The translations under genes were made by a program, and so were the position numbers. Under the pieces are notes generated by a model. The model was not told where the DNA came from, ran no database searches, and was given only the letters and a program-made list of their open reading frames with translations. Below are positions 14,668-20,555 of a DNA stretch of 22,628 nucleotides, piece after piece. Source of the DNA: Burkholderiales bacterium (GTDB taxonomy: Bacteria > Actinomycetota > Thermoleophilia > Gaiellales > Gaiellaceae); the NCBI GenBank assembly GCA_025935595.1, contig JAICUZ010000013.1:1-22628 (forward strand), written 5' to 3'. Numbering within the stretch: the stretch's first letter is position 1; every line of letters starts with the position of its first letter.

Positions 14668-15945
14668 CTAGCTCTCGATGCGCTCGATCCGCGCTCCGAG
14701 CGCGCGAAGCCGCTCGTCGATGCGTTCGTACCCCTTGTCGATCTGGTAGGCGTCGCCGATCGTCGACGTCCCTTCGGCGCAGAGCGCAGCGATGACCATC
14801 GCCATCCCGGCGCGGATGTCCGGGCTCGACATGCGCTGCCCGTAGAGCGGCGCGCGCCCGGTGATGACGACGCGGTGCGGGTCGCACAGGATGATCCGGG
14901 CGCCCATCGACACGAGCTTGTCGACGAAGAACAGGCGGCTCTCGAACATCTTCTCGAAGATCAGCACAGTCCCCTCGGCCTGCGTCGCGACGACGACCGC
15001 GATCGAGGTCAGGTCGGCCGGGAACTGCGGCCACGGCCCGTCCTCGACCTTCGGGATCGCTCCGCCGAGGTCGTCCTGCACCAAGAGCGTCTGGTTCGGC
15101 GGGACGCGGAGCCAGTCGTCGCCGAGCTCCACCTCGATGCCGAACCGGCGGAACACGGGCAGGATCGGCCAGAGGTCGTCGGCCGCGATGCCTTCGATCG
15201 TCAGGTCGCCGCCGGTGAGGGCCGCCATGCCGATGAAGCTGCCCACCTCGATGTGCTCCGGCGAGATCGCGTGCGTCCCGCCGCCGAGGCGCTCGACGCC
15301 GGTGATGTGGAGGACGTTCGAGCCGATGCCGTTGATCGACGCGCCAAGCGTGACGAGGAACTGGCAGAGGTCCTGCACATGTGGCTCCGACGCGGCGTTG
15401 GAGATCATCGTCCGCCCCGGTGTCAGCGACGCAGCCATGACCGTGTTCTCGGTGCCCATCACCGACGGCTCGTCGAGATGGATGTGCGTACCGCGTAGCG
15501 GGCCGGACAGCTCGTAGCGCTCGCCGATCTCGATCGACGCGCCGAGCTCGTTGAACGCGTGGATGTGCGGGTCGAGCCGGCGCCGGCCGATCACGTCGCC
15601 GCCGGGAGGCGGGATGTTCGCGTGCCCGTTCCGCGCGAGCAACGGGCCTGCGAGCAGGAACGACGCACGAATGCTGCTCGCGAGCTCTTCGTCGACGTCG
15701 GAACCGACGTTCTGTGCTTGCACGCGGACGTCGTTGTCGCCCGTCCATTCGACCTCGGCGCCGACGTGGCGGAGCAGCTCGATCATCGTCTCGACGTCGC
15801 GGATGCGCGGCACGTTGGCGAGCTGCACCGGCTCGTCGGTGAGCAGGCACGCGGCGAGGATCGGCAGGACGCCGTTCTTGTTGCCGGACGCGCGGAGGCG
15901 CCCGTTGAGCGGACGGCCACCCTCGATCACGAACGACTCAGCCAC
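14668..15945 (-). CDS. murA: UDP-N-acetylglucosamine 1-carboxyvinyltransferase with Asp in the active-site loop
   Basis: MurA transfers enolpyruvate from PEP to UDP-GlcNAc, the first committed step of peptidoglycan synthesis. In 425 residues it shows SGNKNGVLPILAA with the catalytic Lys23, IRASFLLAGPLLAR, the active-site loop PGGDVIGRRRLDPH, FPADLTSIAVV with the conserved Asp, and the C-terminal GYERIDERLRALGA. The loop residue that is Cys115 in Escherichia coli is Asp117 here. The GTG at 15945 gives the family N-terminus (ESFVIEGGRPLNG); GTG at 15969 is an alternative with a 12-codon... shorter distance to the promoter, adding 8 residues. It heads the long minus-strand run and diverges from the HD gene. 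Identity is firm. Confidence 0.95.
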   Translation of the reverse strand: MAESFVIEGGRPLNGRLRASGNKNGVLPILAACLLTDEPVQLANVPRIRDVETMIELLRHVGAEVEWTGDNDVRVQAQNVGSDVDEELASSIRASFLLAGPLLARNGHANIPPPGGDVIGRRRLDPHIHAFNELGASIEIGERYELSGPLRGTHIHLDEPSVMGTENTVMAASLTPGRTMISNAASEPHVQDLCQFLVTLGASINGIGSNVLHITGVERLGGGTHAISPEHIEVGSFIGMAALTGGDLTIEGIAADDLWPILPVFRRFGIEVELGDDWLRVPPNQTLLVQDDLGGAIPKVEDGPWPQFPADLTSIAVVVATQAEGTVLIFEKMFESRLFFVDKLVSMGARIILCDPHRVVITGRAPLYGQRMSSPDIRAGMAMVIAALCAEGTSTIGDAYQIDKGYERIDERLRALGARIERIES

Positions 15946-15978
15946 TGGCCTGGCGATTGTCGAGGACACGGGGGTCTC

Positions 15979-15985
15979 TATGCTA
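15979..15985. promoter_or_regulatory. Overlapping divergent -10 elements between murA and the HD gene
   Basis: The heptamer TATGCTA reads TATGCT on the plus strand (15979-15984) and TAGCAT on the minus strand (15985 to 15980). On the plus strand a TTGTCG hexamer at 15957-15962 provides a possible -35 with a 16-nt spacer, and predicted initiation near 15991 is 3 nt before the HD gene ATG. On the minus strand initiation near 15973 would precede murA by about 28 nt (GTG 15945) or 4 nt (GTG 15969). No good minus-strand -35 was seen. The call is by motif only. Confidence 0.45.
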
Positions 15986-15993
15986 GCCCCCGC

Positions 15994-16563
15994 ATGTCCA
16001 AGAGCCGTGCGGATGCTTGGGAGACGCTGACGCGCTACACGAAGAGCGAGGCTCTTCTGCGGCACGCGCTCGCCGTCGAGGCGTCGACCGCGTCATACGC
16101 GTCACGCTTCGGGGGCGACGAGGAGCTGTGGCGCGTGACGGCGCTCCTCCACGACTTCGACTACGAGATCCATCCCACGCTCGACAAGCATCCGCAGGAC
16201 GGCGCGCCGATGCTGCGCGAAGAGGGTTATTCGGAAGACGTGATCGACGCGATCCTGTCGCACGCGAACCACCTCTCGGTTCCTCGTGACACGCCGCTCA
16301 AGCGGTCGCTGTTCGCGTGCGACGAGCTCTCCGGGTTCGTGCACGCGTGTGGGCTCGTCCGGCCGACCGGCCTCGACGGCCTCGAGCCGAAGTCGGTGAA
16401 GAAGAAGCTGAAGCAGCCGTCGTTCGCGGCGGGTGTCTCGCGCGACGACGTCTACGAGGGCGCAGAGCTCCTCGAGCTCGACCTCGACGAGCACATCGCG
16501 AACGTCATCACGGCATTGCAGCCGATCGCCGGCGAGCTCGGGCTGCGCAGCGAAGCCGCATAA
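15994..16563 (+). CDS. HD-domain hydrolase
   Basis: A 189-residue single-domain HD phosphohydrolase-type protein. Metal ligands fit His24 (LLRHALAVEA), His53-Asp54 (LLHDFDYE) and Asp110 (FACDELSG), with a further conserved-looking LSHANH at 89-93. Proteins of this type are often annotated as predicted hydrolases near tRNA or nucleotide genes, without a known substrate. ATG at 15994 lies only about 3 nt after the predicted transcription start and has no Shine-Dalgarno. It is a single gene divergent from murA and is followed by a repeat-rich spacer. Confidence 0.85.
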   Translation: MSKSRADAWETLTRYTKSEALLRHALAVEASTASYASRFGGDEELWRVTALLHDFDYEIHPTLDKHPQDGAPMLREEGYSEDVIDAILSHANHLSVPRDTPLKRSLFACDELSGFVHACGLVRPTGLDGLEPKSVKKKLKQPSFAAGVSRDDVYEGAELLELDLDEHIANVITALQPIAGELGLRSEAA

Positions 16564-16718
16564 ATCGGACAAGAGGACGCTCGTGCAGGCGAGTACTTCG
16601 CCATCACCGGCGGCTGCCGTTGAACTGTGTCTGACATCAAGAGTGTCAGACACCTTCTCGAAAGTTCGAGTTCCCCCTCACGGAAAAGGGGAAGCCCCTC
16701 CCGGCGCTCACCAGGCTG
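16564..16718. terminator. Intergenic spacer with three or four adjacent hairpins
   Basis: This spacer separates two convergent reading frames. It holds a perfect 10-bp inverted repeat (16627-16636 with 16644-16653, 7-nt loop), a perfect 6-bp one (16657-16662 with 16665-16670, 2-nt gap), and a third (16671-16676 with 16688-16693); GGGG at 16688 can instead pair with CCCC at 16695. None is followed by a clear T-run, so a standard intrinsic terminator is not certain. A bidirectional terminator or a protein-binding site is possible. Confidence 0.5.
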
Positions 16719-16985
16719 TCATGGAGTGAGTGCCGCGCAGAGGTCGGTCATCGATCCGCTGTGGGAGAACGTGCCGGGAACCGGGAAGAAGTTCTGATCG
16801 AGCTGATAGGTGGTATGGCCGCTCAGGAGCCAAAGCGCCCCGTCCGGGTGGCTCGAGCCGAGGTCGCCGGGAAAGAACGCGAAGATATTCGTCCCTGTTC
16901 CGACGAACGTGTAGCCGTCCCCGTTCGGAATCAGGGTCACAGAACCAGGCACATTCAGCGTGGTTTGAACGTACGATCGCTCTGT
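16719..16985 (-). pseudogene. C-terminal remnant of a secreted protein gene
   Basis: On the minus strand a stretch of about 85 codons ends in a TGA at 16719 and reads like a real beta-rich extracellular domain. It includes NVPGSVTLIPNGDGYTFVG, TNIFAFFPGDLGSSHPDG, LWLLSGHTTYQLDQ, VPGTFSHSGSMTDLCAAL. I recall similar C-termini in predicted secreted actinobacterial proteins, but cannot name a family. No signal peptide or plausible start precedes it. The open frame continues to 17147, but that part lies opposite the start of the plus-strand secreted-protein gene, is Arg/Ala-rich, and looks like a non-coding shadow. I therefore infer that the 5' end was lost. The 5' boundary given is approximate. 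Confidence 0.5.
16972..16977 (+). promoter_or_regulatory. -10-like hexamer of the secreted-protein gene
   Basis: TACGAT fits TANNNT and ends exactly 6 nt before the GTG at 16984, so transcription would start at the first base of the codon. No -35 was found at a normal distance. This supports the GTG start of the next gene. Confidence 0.4.
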
Positions 16986-17454
16986 GAGCGGCCGGGACCT
17001 GTCGTCTCGCCTCGGACGTAGCGGGGGCATGAAGCTCCTTCTTGTGGCCGCGTGCGCGGCGGCGGTCGCCCCTCCCGTAGCTTCTGCGAAGGGTCGCCTG
17101 TCAGTCTCGCTTGGAGACTCGACGCCCCGCGTAGGACAGTCGTTCACCGTCTACGTCCGCACCGGCTGGATCGTCCCGAGCGACGACTGGCTCCGACTGA
17201 TCGCGGTCGCACCGCAGAAGGACTGGTACCAGGTCGTCGGGACAGTCACAGGCGATTCGTCTCGGACGCACGCGAACGTCCCGCGCGACGGCTTCGAGAT
17301 CAGACTCGTGCGCGTCGGACCGACGAAGTGGCGGGCAAGCGTCCGACTTCAACGCCCCGGGCGCTGGCGTCTGATCGTTCCGAATGGAACCCACCTCGGG
17401 TTCATGGTCCCGCCGCCGACGGCATGGATGCCGTGGGTGCAGGTCCACCGGTGA
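16984..17454 (+). CDS. Small secreted protein of unknown function
   Basis: A predicted exported protein. A signal peptide is clear: MKLLLVAACAAAVAPPVASA with a cleavage site before KGRLSVSL. The mature part, about 120 residues, is basic and beta-rich and has no recognised domain; it contains several Trp residues (TGWIVPSDDWLRL, QKDWYQV, GRWRLIVP). It ends PWVQVHR. The start is uncertain. ATG at 17029 gives a textbook signal peptide of 141 residues total. GTG at 16984 gives 156 residues and sits exactly 6 nt after a TANNNT hexamer, which I prefer because four nearby genes show the same spacing. The extra 15 residues only lengthen the basic n-region. Function unknown. Confidence 0.7.
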   Translation: MSGRDLSSRLGRSGGMKLLLVAACAAAVAPPVASAKGRLSVSLGDSTPRVGQSFTVYVRTGWIVPSDDWLRLIAVAPQKDWYQVVGTVTGDSSRTHANVPRDGFEIRLVRVGPTKWRASVRLQRPGRWRLIVPNGTHLGFMVPPPTAWMPWVQVHR

Positions 17455-17479
17455 TGCGCGCGATGAGCTGACGGCCTCT

Positions 17480-17520
17480 GCAAGCGTCATTCCCTAACGC
17501 CGGCGCAGTCGAGCGCTTGC
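17480..17520. terminator. Inverted repeat between convergent genes
   Basis: A 7-bp inverted repeat (17480-17486 with 17514-17520) encloses a palindromic CGCCGGCG core (17498-17505). It lies between the 3' ends of the secreted-protein gene and the small minus-strand gene, so a bidirectional terminator is plausible. No T-run follows on either strand. The segment TAACGCCGGCGCA (17495-17507) recurs at 18369-18381. Confidence 0.35.
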
Positions 17521-17703
17521 TCAGTACGACGGAGGCTTGAACTCGTTGTCGGTTCGCCTCTGCCAGCGGTCCGCCGCGGGTTGCGCACGTCCCTGCATGC
17601 CGTCGTGCTGAGCGCGGAACTTCTCGTTCTCCTCGCGAGTACGCTCGTCTACGCCCGAGTCGTCAGACGCTTCGAGACGTCTCAACCACCGGAACCGCCT
17701 CAT
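17521..17703 (-). CDS. Small 60-residue charged protein, unknown function
   Basis: A 60-residue open frame starting with ATG at 17703. The protein is very polar: a basic N-terminus (MRRFRWLRRLEASDD), a charged middle (ERTREENEKFRAQHDG) and an end of RRTDNEFKPPSY. It has no membrane helix or signal peptide and I recognise no family. Support comes from its amino-acid composition, which is not the Arg/Ala/Ser pattern of shadow frames here, and from TAACCT exactly 6 nt before the ATG. It has no Shine-Dalgarno. It follows the ester cyclase gene in the same direction after 79 nt. Confidence 0.5.
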   Translation of the reverse strand: MRRFRWLRRLEASDDSGVDERTREENEKFRAQHDGMQGRAQPAADRWQRRTDNEFKPPSY

Positions 17704-17709
17704 GCGTAC

Positions 17710-17715
17710 AGGTTA
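17710..17715 (-). promoter_or_regulatory. -10-like hexamer of the 60-residue gene
   Basis: TAACCT read on the minus strand, with 6 nt (GTACGC) before the ATG at 17703, predicts a leaderless transcript. A possible -35 (ATGACC) lies 19 nt upstream. Motif-only evidence. Confidence 0.4.
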
Positions 17716-17759
17716 CGCCCGATCACGCGGTCAGGGTCATGCCCGATTACCGGCTCAGG
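17711..17759. repeat. Imperfect 24-bp tandem direct repeat
   Basis: Two copies of about 24-25 bp lie in tandem from 17711 and 17735, each of the form GGTyAyGCCCGATyACnnGnTCAGG. About 19 of 25 positions match. They are upstream of the 60-residue gene and overlap its predicted promoter, so they may be a paired operator. Two copies only, so chance similarity cannot be excluded. Confidence 0.35.
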
Positions 17760-17782
17760 AAGGTGCGCATGCCACGGGGCGT

Positions 17783-18214
17783 TCAGCCGTCTGGTCCGGC
17801 CAAGGCGCCGACCTGCTGAAGAACACGCGCCACGTCTGTAACCGACCAGTATTCGACAATCTTGCCGTCGCGGATGCGGTGTATCGCGATGCCTTCCGTC
17901 TGGACTTCCGCGTTCGTTGCGGGGATGCCAAAGAGCTCACCAGCGTGTATCCCGCGGCCGTTGATGTGACTGACAACGAGATCAGCCTCGGCCACCTGCA
18001 TCGTGATCTCATGACGCCCGGGCGTGGCTAGCCGAAAAATCTCTGCTGCAGCCTTCATGCCGTCGCGGTCCAAACTCACGCCGGGTGCCGGAGGATTGTG
18101 CGCGACGAAATCTTCTGCGACGAACTCGTCGATGACGCTCCAGTCGCTTGTCTGGTTGTCGTCGATCGCTTGCATGTAGCGCCGGACCAGGTCTTTGTTG
18201 CGGTCGGATGACAT
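17783..18214 (-). CDS. SnoaL-like ester cyclase family protein
   Basis: A 143-residue protein of the SnoaL/NTF2-like cone fold. Family-type features are NKDLVRRYMQAIDDNQTSDW (6-25), the FVAEDFVAHNPPAPG segment (31-45), DGMKAAAEIFRLATPGRHEITMQVAEADLVVSH (51-83), and the C-terminal IHRIRDGKIVEYWSVTDVARVLQQVGAL. Related proteins include polyketide cyclases, but most stand-alone genes like this one have no known substrate, and no polyketide cluster surrounds it. ATG at 18214 has a GGAGG Shine-Dalgarno 7 nt upstream, unlike its leaderless-looking neighbours. Confidence 0.85.
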   Translation of the reverse strand: MSSDRNKDLVRRYMQAIDDNQTSDWSVIDEFVAEDFVAHNPPAPGVSLDRDGMKAAAEIFRLATPGRHEITMQVAEADLVVSHINGRGIHAGELFGIPATNAEVQTEGIAIHRIRDGKIVEYWSVTDVARVLQQVGALAGPDG

Positions 18215-18390
18215 GTGTCGCCTCCAAAGCAGTCGGTCGGCCCGAGAGGGTGCCCCCCTCTGGCGTCGTTTTCCGGAACACTGGCGCGTCCCGGCGCCTA
18301 GCCTCCTGAAAGAGAGACCGGCTACGCACGTGCGTCAAGCCTAGCGTCGTGACTGTCGCGTCGTCGCGTAACGCCGGCGCAAACCTTCGT
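18215..18390. other. Intergenic spacer upstream of the ester cyclase gene
   Basis: It holds a small hairpin (18245-18250 with 18256-18261), a TTGACG hexamer read on the minus strand (within about 18331-18337) that could be a -35, a palindromic GCACGTGC, and two GCCTAG copies. The matching -10 (TCTCTT, 17-nt spacer) is poor, so I do not call a promoter firmly. Confidence 0.3.
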
Positions 18391-18585
18391 TCACCTCGCC
18401 TCAGACCGACCCCGTCCACGTGTCAGGACGAGTGCCAGCACGATGACCCCGGCCGCCAGCAGAAGGCCGTCGTCCAGTGCCCAGCTGGCGCTGAGGAACG
18501 AGTCGAGCACCACGCCCGCGAAGATGAGAACGATCGCCGCCGCCAGTGCGATACGAACCCGACGCCCATGAACCCCGCGCGGCAT
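18391..18585 (-). CDS. Small two-helix membrane protein
   Basis: A 64-residue protein with two predicted membrane helices (about 11-31 and 38-54: IALAAAIVLIFAGVVLDSFL and GLLLAAGVIVLALVL). The N-terminus (MPRGVHGRRVR) and C-terminus (RGRGRSEAR) are basic, suggesting both ends are in the cytoplasm. I recognise no family. The ATG at 18585 has no Shine-Dalgarno but has TAGAAT, a good -10 match, exactly 6 nt upstream, which supports it as a real leaderless gene. It runs codirectionally toward the ester cyclase gene. Confidence 0.6.
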   Translation of the reverse strand: MPRGVHGRRVRIALAAAIVLIFAGVVLDSFLSASWALDDGLLLAAGVIVLALVLTRGRGRSEAR

Positions 18586-18591
18586 GACCGA

Positions 18592-18597
18592 ATTCTA
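18592..18597 (-). promoter_or_regulatory. -10 hexamer of the small membrane protein gene
   Basis: TAGAAT on the minus strand matches TATAAT at five of six positions, and its end lies 6 nt before the ATG at 18585. Predicted initiation falls on the first base of the start codon. No -35 is evident in the G/C-rich upstream stretch. Confidence 0.55.
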
Positions 18598-18664
18598 TGA
18601 GCGCCGACCGACGGCCCGGGGGGGCCCCGAACGCGCAGAGCCGCTCGGCCCACCGGACGATACG

Positions 18665-19759
18665 TCAGCGAAGGTCCTCGAGCCCTTCCGCGAGCCGCTC
18701 GAGGTCGCTGCCGTCGTTCCACCAACCGACCGATGCGCGCAGCAGCCCGGTTCCCGGGAGCTCGCGGATGATCACGCCGCGCTCGTACAGGTGCCGCGCC
18801 GCCGCTTCGGTGTCGCCGTCGTGCCGCCAGGAGACGAGCGTCGATTGCCCGGCTTCGGTGACTACGTCGTGGCCGTGCTCGAGCAGTAGCTTGCGGCAGC
18901 GCTCGGCGAGCTCGCGCGCCCGCTCGAACCGCCCGGCCGGGAGCCTCGAGAGCGCCGCCTCGAGGCCCGCGACTGAGTTCGGCGGCGTGAAGCCGGTGTC
19001 GAAGCGACGGGCGCCGCTCTTCGGCACCCAACTCGCTTCCCCGATGTCGTACGTCTCTGCGCTCGGATAGGCGACGAGCCGCGGCGACAGCGAGTCGGGG
19101 TCGGCGACGAAGAACGCGCCGGTGGCATCCGGGCCGCACAGCCACTTCTGCGCGCTCACGGTGTAGAAATCGGCGCCCGCCACGTCGACTGAGATCGCGC
19201 CGACGCTCTGCGCCCCGTCCACGAGCACGGGCACCTGCGTCGCGTCACGCAGCGCGTGCCACGGGAACACCTTTCCGTCGATCCACGAGACGGCCGAGGT
19301 CGCGATCAGCCGTGTGCGCGGCGTGACTTCGCGCTCGATCAGGTCGTAGACGTCGGCGGCCGCCGCGTCGCGGACCTTCGCGACGCGGAGCGTCGCGCCG
19401 CTCGCGACGAGAGGGCCCGTCAGGCCGAAATGCTCGGCGTCCGTGGTGACGACCTCGTCGCCGGGACCCAAGCCGAGGCCGATCACAGCCACGTGCACGC
19501 CCTGGGTGGTCGATTCGGTGAGCGCGACGTTGTCGACCGGAGCCTGGATCTGCGCCGCGAACAGCGCGCGCACCCGCTCGCGGCCCTCGAGCATCTCGTC
19601 GAAGTACGCTCGCCCTGCTCGGCCGTGGCTGCCTTCCCACGTCCGCAGCTTGGCCATCACTTCGAGCGTCGCCCGGGAGAGAGGCCCGAAGGTGCCGGCG
19701 TTCAGGTACGCGTAGCGGTCGAGGACCGGGAACATCGCGCGCGCCTCGGGCCACGTCAC
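18665..19759 (-). CDS. Class V aminotransferase (cysteine desulfurase / isopenicillin N epimerase-like)
   Basis: A fold-type I PLP enzyme, 364 residues. It begins with YAYLNAGTFGPLSRATLEVM (17-36), has LTESTTQGVHVAVIGLGLGPGDEVV, the PLP-ring Asp in VLVDGAQSVG (Asp181), and the PLP-binding lysine in SAQKWLCGP (Lys205), then RRFDTGFTPPNSVAGLEAAL. The closest described relatives by motif are selenocysteine lyase/isopenicillin N epimerase-type members; the substrate is not predictable. Start is GTG at 19759, in a GTGA overlap with the preceding stop. A further-upstream frame exists, inside that neighbour, but is not family-like. Tight coupling to the EEP-fold gene is the main context. Confidence 0.9.
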   Translation of the reverse strand: MTWPEARAMFPVLDRYAYLNAGTFGPLSRATLEVMAKLRTWEGSHGRAGRAYFDEMLEGRERVRALFAAQIQAPVDNVALTESTTQGVHVAVIGLGLGPGDEVVTTDAEHFGLTGPLVASGATLRVAKVRDAAAADVYDLIEREVTPRTRLIATSAVSWIDGKVFPWHALRDATQVPVLVDGAQSVGAISVDVAGADFYTVSAQKWLCGPDATGAFFVADPDSLSPRLVAYPSAETYDIGEASWVPKSGARRFDTGFTPPNSVAGLEAALSRLPAGRFERARELAERCRKLLLEHGHDVVTEAGQSTLVSWRHDGDTEAAARHLYERGVIIRELPGTGLLRASVGWWNDGSDLERLAEGLEDLR

Positions 19760-20538
19760 GTGATGTCGACCTCCACGGGCGCGTGGTCGGAGAGAAGGTG
19801 ACCGTCGGCGCGGCGGCGCTCCGTCGGCCATCGCCGCGGCTCCGATGTGTCGGCGCCCTTGACGAGGACATGGTCGATGCCCGGGCCTGCCGCCGAGAAG
19901 CCCCACTCCGGGCCGGTCAGCTCACGCATCGCCCTGGCCGCGGCCGTCAGGTTGAAGTCACCCGCAAGGACGACGACGTCCTCCGCCAGAGCCTGCGCCG
20001 TCGCGAACGCCGCCGCGCGCAGCAACTCGGCCTGCGCGATCCGGCGGTCGGGAAGGCTCGTGCAGTGGGTGTTCGCGACGAGGTACGTGCGCCCGTCGTC
20101 AGCACCGAGACGCACCGTCTGGACGATCCGGCGCTCCTTGGCCCACGCGTTTCGGGCCACGATCCCGAGGCCGAGCCGCCGCGCCTCCGCCGCGCGAAAT
20201 CGGCGGGGGTTCAGCTCCAGGTGCTCGTGCGCCAGAACTCGGAGGCGCGGCGCGACGGCGATCGCGTTGCCCTGGCCTGAGAAGGCGGAGCGCAGCAGAC
20301 CGTGATGGAGCGACGTGAGCCGCCTCCCGAGCCCCGCCGCGGACGGCAACGGGCCCAACGTCGGTCGTGCCGCGACGTCACCGACCGTAAAGCGCCCGAG
20401 CTCCCACGCGGGAACTTCCTGGACGCACAGCACGTCGGGGTCGTCGGCGGTCGCGAGCGTGATCATGTCGTCGAGGAACGAGCGGCGCTGCGGTGGGAGC
20501 GCGTTGCCGTGAAAGAGGTTCCAGGTCCGAACGAGCAC
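19756..20538 (-). CDS. Endonuclease/exonuclease/phosphatase family protein
   Basis: A 260-residue EEP-fold metal-dependent hydrolase. The opening VRTWNLFHGN (3-12) holds the conserved Asn, VLCVQEVPAWE the metal-binding Glu, VANTHCTSLP a conserved region, VVLAGDFNLT the Asp-x-Asn pair and LLSDHAPVEVDI the C-terminal Asp-His. The family spans nucleases, phosphodiesterases and phospholipid phosphatases, so the substrate is open. No signal peptide is seen. Start is GTG at 20538, which has no Shine-Dalgarno but has TAGCGT exactly 6 nt upstream. It is divergent from the glycosyltransferase across only 17 bp and overlaps the aminotransferase at its 3' end. Confidence 0.9.
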   Translation of the reverse strand: MLVRTWNLFHGNALPPQRRSFLDDMITLATADDPDVLCVQEVPAWELGRFTVGDVAARPTLGPLPSAAGLGRRLTSLHHGLLRSAFSGQGNAIAVAPRLRVLAHEHLELNPRRFRAAEARRLGLGIVARNAWAKERRIVQTVRLGADDGRTYLVANTHCTSLPDRRIAQAELLRAAAFATAQALAEDVVVLAGDFNLTAAARAMRELTGPEWGFSAAGPGIDHVLVKGADTSEPRRWPTERRRADGHLLSDHAPVEVDIT

Positions 20539-20543
20539 AGGTC

Positions 20544-20550
20544 TACGCTA
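20544..20550. promoter_or_regulatory. Symmetric overlapping -10 elements driving divergent leaderless genes
   Basis: The 17-bp gap between two divergent GTG starts (20538 and 20556) contains TACGCTA. On the plus strand TACGCT (20544-20549) ends 6 nt before GTG 20556. On the minus strand TAGCGT (20550 to 20545) ends 6 nt before GTG 20538. Predicted initiation sites are the first bases of both start codons, 18 bp apart. No convincing -35 on either side. Motif-based. Confidence 0.55.
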
Positions 20551-20555
20551 CTTCG

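Noticed and set aside
13507..15498. Plus-strand open frame of over 600 codons
   Set aside because: It lies opposite cca, ridA, the HisB-like gene and murA, all with clear family motifs. Its composition is Arg/Ala/Ser-rich with no motif; a GC-rich shadow frame.
16102..16653. Minus-strand frame of 183 codons opposite the HD gene
   Set aside because: The HD gene has intact metal motifs; the antisense frame has none.
16984..17147. Minus-strand frame continuing upstream of the secreted-protein remnant
   Set aside because: This part is Arg/Ala/Pro-rich, has no signal peptide, and overlaps the plus-strand gene with a clear signal peptide.
18601..18664. GC palindromes (GGGGCCCC, CCCGGG) downstream of the aminotransferase gene
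   Set aside because: Such short palindromes are expected in very GC-rich DNA; no T-run follows, so I do not call a terminator.
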